From FEN-1297 sp964498065 (lineage in GTDB: Bacteria > Bacteroidota > Ignavibacteria > Ignavibacteriales > Ignavibacteriaceae), in contig CAZCFZ010000056.1 of assembly GCA_964498065.1 (NCBI GenBank), forward strand, positions 1 to 24,602: 24,602 bases of DNA. Reading direction: 5' to 3'. Of this stretch, positions 22,143-24,602 are shown piece after piece. The first letter of the stretch is position 1; the number at the start of each line of letters is the position of its first letter. The translations under genes and the position numbers were made by a program. The notes beneath the pieces were generated by a model that worked only from the letters and a program-made list of their open reading frames with translations, made no database searches and had not been told where the DNA came from.

Positions 22143-24602
22143 TTACAGTTGAACAACAACTTTCTTTCCATTATAAGATATTACCTTATTATAATTTTTA
22201 ATCGTATTCATTCCGGTGCCGTTGTTTTTCGAAACAATAAGAATGTTAAATTTACGTTCGGTAAGCATTCCGGGATAAGAACCTTTTCTAGTTCCGATAG
22301 TTAAGATTTTTTTCGCGCCATCCCAGGTAAAAGTTATAGTAGCATACTTTCCTTTCTCGTAATCGTAATTATCGTTTTCGTCTTCGTACAAAGTGAACTC
22401 TCCGCCGGCGCCGGGATAAATTCTAATTTCAATCGGATCATTTTTTTCTGTCGCATACTGAATTGCCGGTCCCATTGGTATAACCGATCCGGCTTTAATG
22501 TAAAGCGGTATTTCATCGAGAGGAGCTTTTGTATTTACGGTTTGACCTCCGCTAAATTGATCACCCGTCCAGAAGTTATACCATGTAGCCTGCCCCGGTA
22601 AATATACAACACGCTCATCTGCACCGGGCCCGGTAACCGGGGCAACAAGAATATCCATTCCAAACATAAATTCATAAGTTTGATTTAAAGCAGAAGTATC
22701 GTTTCTAAAATCCATAACAAAAGGACGCATTAAAGTCGATCCGTTTTTCGTTATCTGCCAGGCGTTGGAATAAATATACGGAAGCAAACGGTAGCGCAGG
22801 TGCAGCATCTTCAGCATGTCATCCTGAACCTGCTGATCATAATTCCAGGGTTCGGTTTTTGATTGATAGCCATGAATGCGAAAGATAGGATTAAATGCGC
22901 CCCACTGGTACCAGCGGATAAGCAGCTCCTGGTAATCTTTATCGGTATACTGGGCATTGCCCGGACGAAAAAATCCGCCGATGTCAGTGGTCCAGTAAGG
23001 CAAGCCGGTAATGGTATAATCCAGTCCGGCAACAATTTGCCGTCTAAAAGAATCCCAGGTGCCGTCAATATCGCCCGACCAGTTTATTGTGCCGTATCTT
23101 TGCTGCCCGAGGAACGCAGACCTAGTAAGAATACAAACTCTTTTCCTGGACGTTGCCTTTCTCTGACCTTCGTAAACAGCTCTGCTGACGAACAGCGGAT
23201 AAGTAAGACGGTAAAAATCACCTAAACCCAGATAAGTTTTCGTGTCGTGCAAAGCATCGTTCTCAGGCTCGGTGGCATCCATCCACCATGAATCGACGCC
23301 ATGACTGAAGAGATTTTTATTTAATGTATTCCAGTAATCTTTCCTCGTAATCGGATTAAAATAATCGAGCCATTTGTTGTCAGGTATATAAAGATTTTTT
23401 GACGCGTACTCTTTCCCAAGTGAAGAATTCTTATCAGGGTTTGACCAAATTGAAATACAGAAGTGCGCGTTTAAGTTATGCAACTTTTTTATAAAACCCG
23501 ATGGATTCGGATAATTGATTGTATCAAACTCCGGAACTCCCCAGCCGTTGTTACCCCAGTACTGCCAATCCTGCACAATAACGTCCATGGGTATTTTTCT
23601 TTGCCGGAATTCATTTACGGTTTCCACAAGTTCCTTACTTGATGTGTAGCGCTCACGGCATTGCCAGAAGCCATAAGCCCATTTAGGCAGCAGTGGAACG
23701 TTACCCGAAAGTCCTCTGTAAGCTGCAATAATACTGTCCGCCGATGGCCCATAAAACACAACATAGTCGAGAAGCTTGGCATCGGGAGACCGGAAAGTTG
23801 TTTCATCCCCTGTAAGCTTCCAGGATAATTTAGGATTGTTGCTTGACTTGCAGACTACCTGAACCTTATGTTCGCCTGCCTGCAGATGAACCAATGCATC
23901 CGCAGTGGGGGGGAGCCAAAAATTAGTTATGTCAATGTAAGGCTTTCCATCGATGGAAACATATTGCCGGTTGCCCATGCCGCCTAAATTTAGAAAAATA
24001 GAATATACTCCATTTGCCGGAACTTTAAAATGTCCGGTATAAAGTGATTGATTCTGCGACACTGTTTGCATTCCCGATGTTGTAGTAACTTCAGCAGGCT
24101 TGTTATTACCGCCGGGCGATTGTTCTTGCTTCATAAGTGATATAAAATTATCGGCCGGATTAAAATCGGTCAGACCGTATTGATGCCAAAGCAATCCGTA
24201 TCCTTCGCTCGAATAAATAAACGGTAATGAAATTTGAGAATTAACTTGAGTTAAACGGCGAGTTACGTTTCTTATATTATAATGTCCGTCCTGAAATTGA
24301 CCCAATCCATATAAATATTCATCTTTCGGCGATTCGAAGCTTTGTTCGGCTATATAGCAAGGTTCGCCCATATCTGAATTGTTTACTAGTTTCCTTGTAC
24401 CTGCTTTCTCGCTCAGAAATATTTTTCCCGAATTATTTTCAAAAGATAATTTGCCCGTTTGCTTATCCACAACAACAATAATTTTTCCGGCTTTCAATTC
24501 CAGTTTTGAAGGTAAATTCGTAATCCTCAATTTGGGAGTTTTTTCAATTGAAGTAAAAATAAGCTCAGGTACCTTAGCTTCAACTTTTTTATAGAATTTG
24601 AT
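22143..24602 (-). CDS. GH31 alpha-xylosidase-like enzyme with inserted PA14-like domain, N terminus cut off
   Basis: The reading frame is open to the right edge, so the true start and any signal peptide lie outside. TTG at 24528-24530 is an internal Leu codon: the 24 codons before it (KKVEAKVPELIFTS...) continue the GH31 N-terminal beta-domain. Counting from that codon, EYLYGLGQ (71-78) is the conserved N-domain motif. Residues about 140-245 are a PA14-like insert (YTGHFKVPANGVYSIFLN; VSIDGKPYID). The barrel follows, with nucleophile Asp418 in WWMDATEPEN and acid/base Asp487 in NWSGDIDGTW. The C-terminal beta-domains include PLDEIPLYIKAGSVIPMGP and a DUF5110-like tail (YEDENDNYDYEKG). PA14 inserts at this place are known in xyloglucan-active alpha-xylosidases such as CjXyl31A, hence the activity call; alpha-glucosidase is the alternative. 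Confidence 0.92.
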   Translation of the reverse strand: MKFYKKVEAKVPELIFTSIEKTPKLRITNLPSKLELKAGKIIVVVDKQTGKLSFENNSGKIFLSEKAGTRKLVNNSDMGEPCYIAEQSFESPKDEYLYGLGQFQDGHYNIRNVTRRLTQVNSQISLPFIYSSEGYGLLWHQYGLTDFNPADNFISLMKQEQSPGGNNKPAEVTTTSGMQTVSQNQSLYTGHFKVPANGVYSIFLNLGGMGNRQYVSIDGKPYIDITNFWLPPTADALVHLQAGEHKVQVVCKSSNNPKLSWKLTGDETTFRSPDAKLLDYVVFYGPSADSIIAAYRGLSGNVPLLPKWAYGFWQCRERYTSSKELVETVNEFRQRKIPMDVIVQDWQYWGNNGWGVPEFDTINYPNPSGFIKKLHNLNAHFCISIWSNPDKNSSLGKEYASKNLYIPDNKWLDYFNPITRKDYWNTLNKNLFSHGVDSWWMDATEPENDALHDTKTYLGLGDFYRLTYPLFVSRAVYEGQRKATSRKRVCILTRSAFLGQQRYGTINWSGDIDGTWDSFRRQIVAGLDYTITGLPYWTTDIGGFFRPGNAQYTDKDYQELLIRWYQWGAFNPIFRIHGYQSKTEPWNYDQQVQDDMLKMLHLRYRLLPYIYSNAWQITKNGSTLMRPFVMDFRNDTSALNQTYEFMFGMDILVAPVTGPGADERVVYLPGQATWYNFWTGDQFSGGQTVNTKAPLDEIPLYIKAGSVIPMGPAIQYATEKNDPIEIRIYPGAGGEFTLYEDENDNYDYEKGKYATITFTWDGAKKILTIGTRKGSYPGMLTERKFNILIVSKNNGTGMNTIKNYNKVISYNGKKVVVQL

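Noticed and set aside
24531..24602. Treating TTG 24530 as the start of the GH31 gene.
   Set aside because: The frame stays open to the window edge and the added residues continue the GH31 N-terminal domain. A signal peptide would also be expected, so the gene is cut by the edge.

Overview
The window looks like part of the chromosome of a free-living, plant-polysaccharide-degrading bacterium of the Bacteroidota/Ignavibacteriota kind. Nearly every predicted protein is exported through a signal peptide, many ending in an 'AQ' type cleavage site. The gene families present (GH2, GH5-like, GH29, GH31, GH43, GH54, CE1-like esterase) are those of polysaccharide utilisation loci. Several genes have clear GGAGG-type Shine-Dalgarno sequences, which is unusual for classical Bacteroidia and fits Ignavibacteriota-like lineages better. 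That placement is inference from families and signals only. No rRNA, tRNA or CRISPR is visible.

All cellular genes read on the minus strand with short gaps, so transcription runs from right to left. The order is: GH31 alpha-xylosidase-like enzyme with a PA14-like insert (right edge, N terminus cut off); two tandem GH43 enzymes, the second with a CBM6-like tail; a GH2 beta-galactosidase-like enzyme with a duplicated sugar-binding domain; a GH43 with an F5/8C domain; an 1106-residue GH54 arabinofuranosidase with an interrupted lamin-tail domain and many small repeats; a membrane VKOR-DsbA disulfide oxidase; a clan GH-A (GH5-like) enzyme; and a 398-residue secreted protein of unknown activity. 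A mobile element follows, then an esterase remnant, an intact CE1-like esterase, and a GH29 alpha-L-fucosidase with a ricin-type lectin domain (left edge, C terminus cut off).

Taken together, the activities (alpha-xylosidase, beta-galactosidase, alpha-arabinofuranosidases, alpha-fucosidase, esterase, a possible endo-acting GH-A enzyme) would strip the side chains of fucosylated, arabinosylated or acetylated xyloglucan, or of a complex arabinoxylan. No SusC/SusD, TonB receptor, regulator or sugar transporter lies in the window. The disulfide oxidase directly follows the GH54 gene, whose catalytic domain keeps the three disulfide pairs known from fungal AbfB, including a vicinal Cys-Cys. It may therefore be a foldase serving this locus.

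Positions 3726-6903 are a complete, AT-rich IS1595-family transposon. It has 24-bp terminal inverted repeats (22/24 matched) and a perfect 8-bp target duplication, TAATATTT. It carries an ISXO2-like transposase, a RhuM-family gene coupled to it by an ATGA overlap, a membrane-anchored protein of unknown function, and a 52-residue membrane peptide. To its right (6929-7171) lies a decayed copy of the 3' end of the VKOR-DsbA gene. Short remnants of an esterase-like gene lie both at 3266-3529 and just downstream of the intact VKOR-DsbA gene. This points to an old duplication of a VKOR-esterase block.
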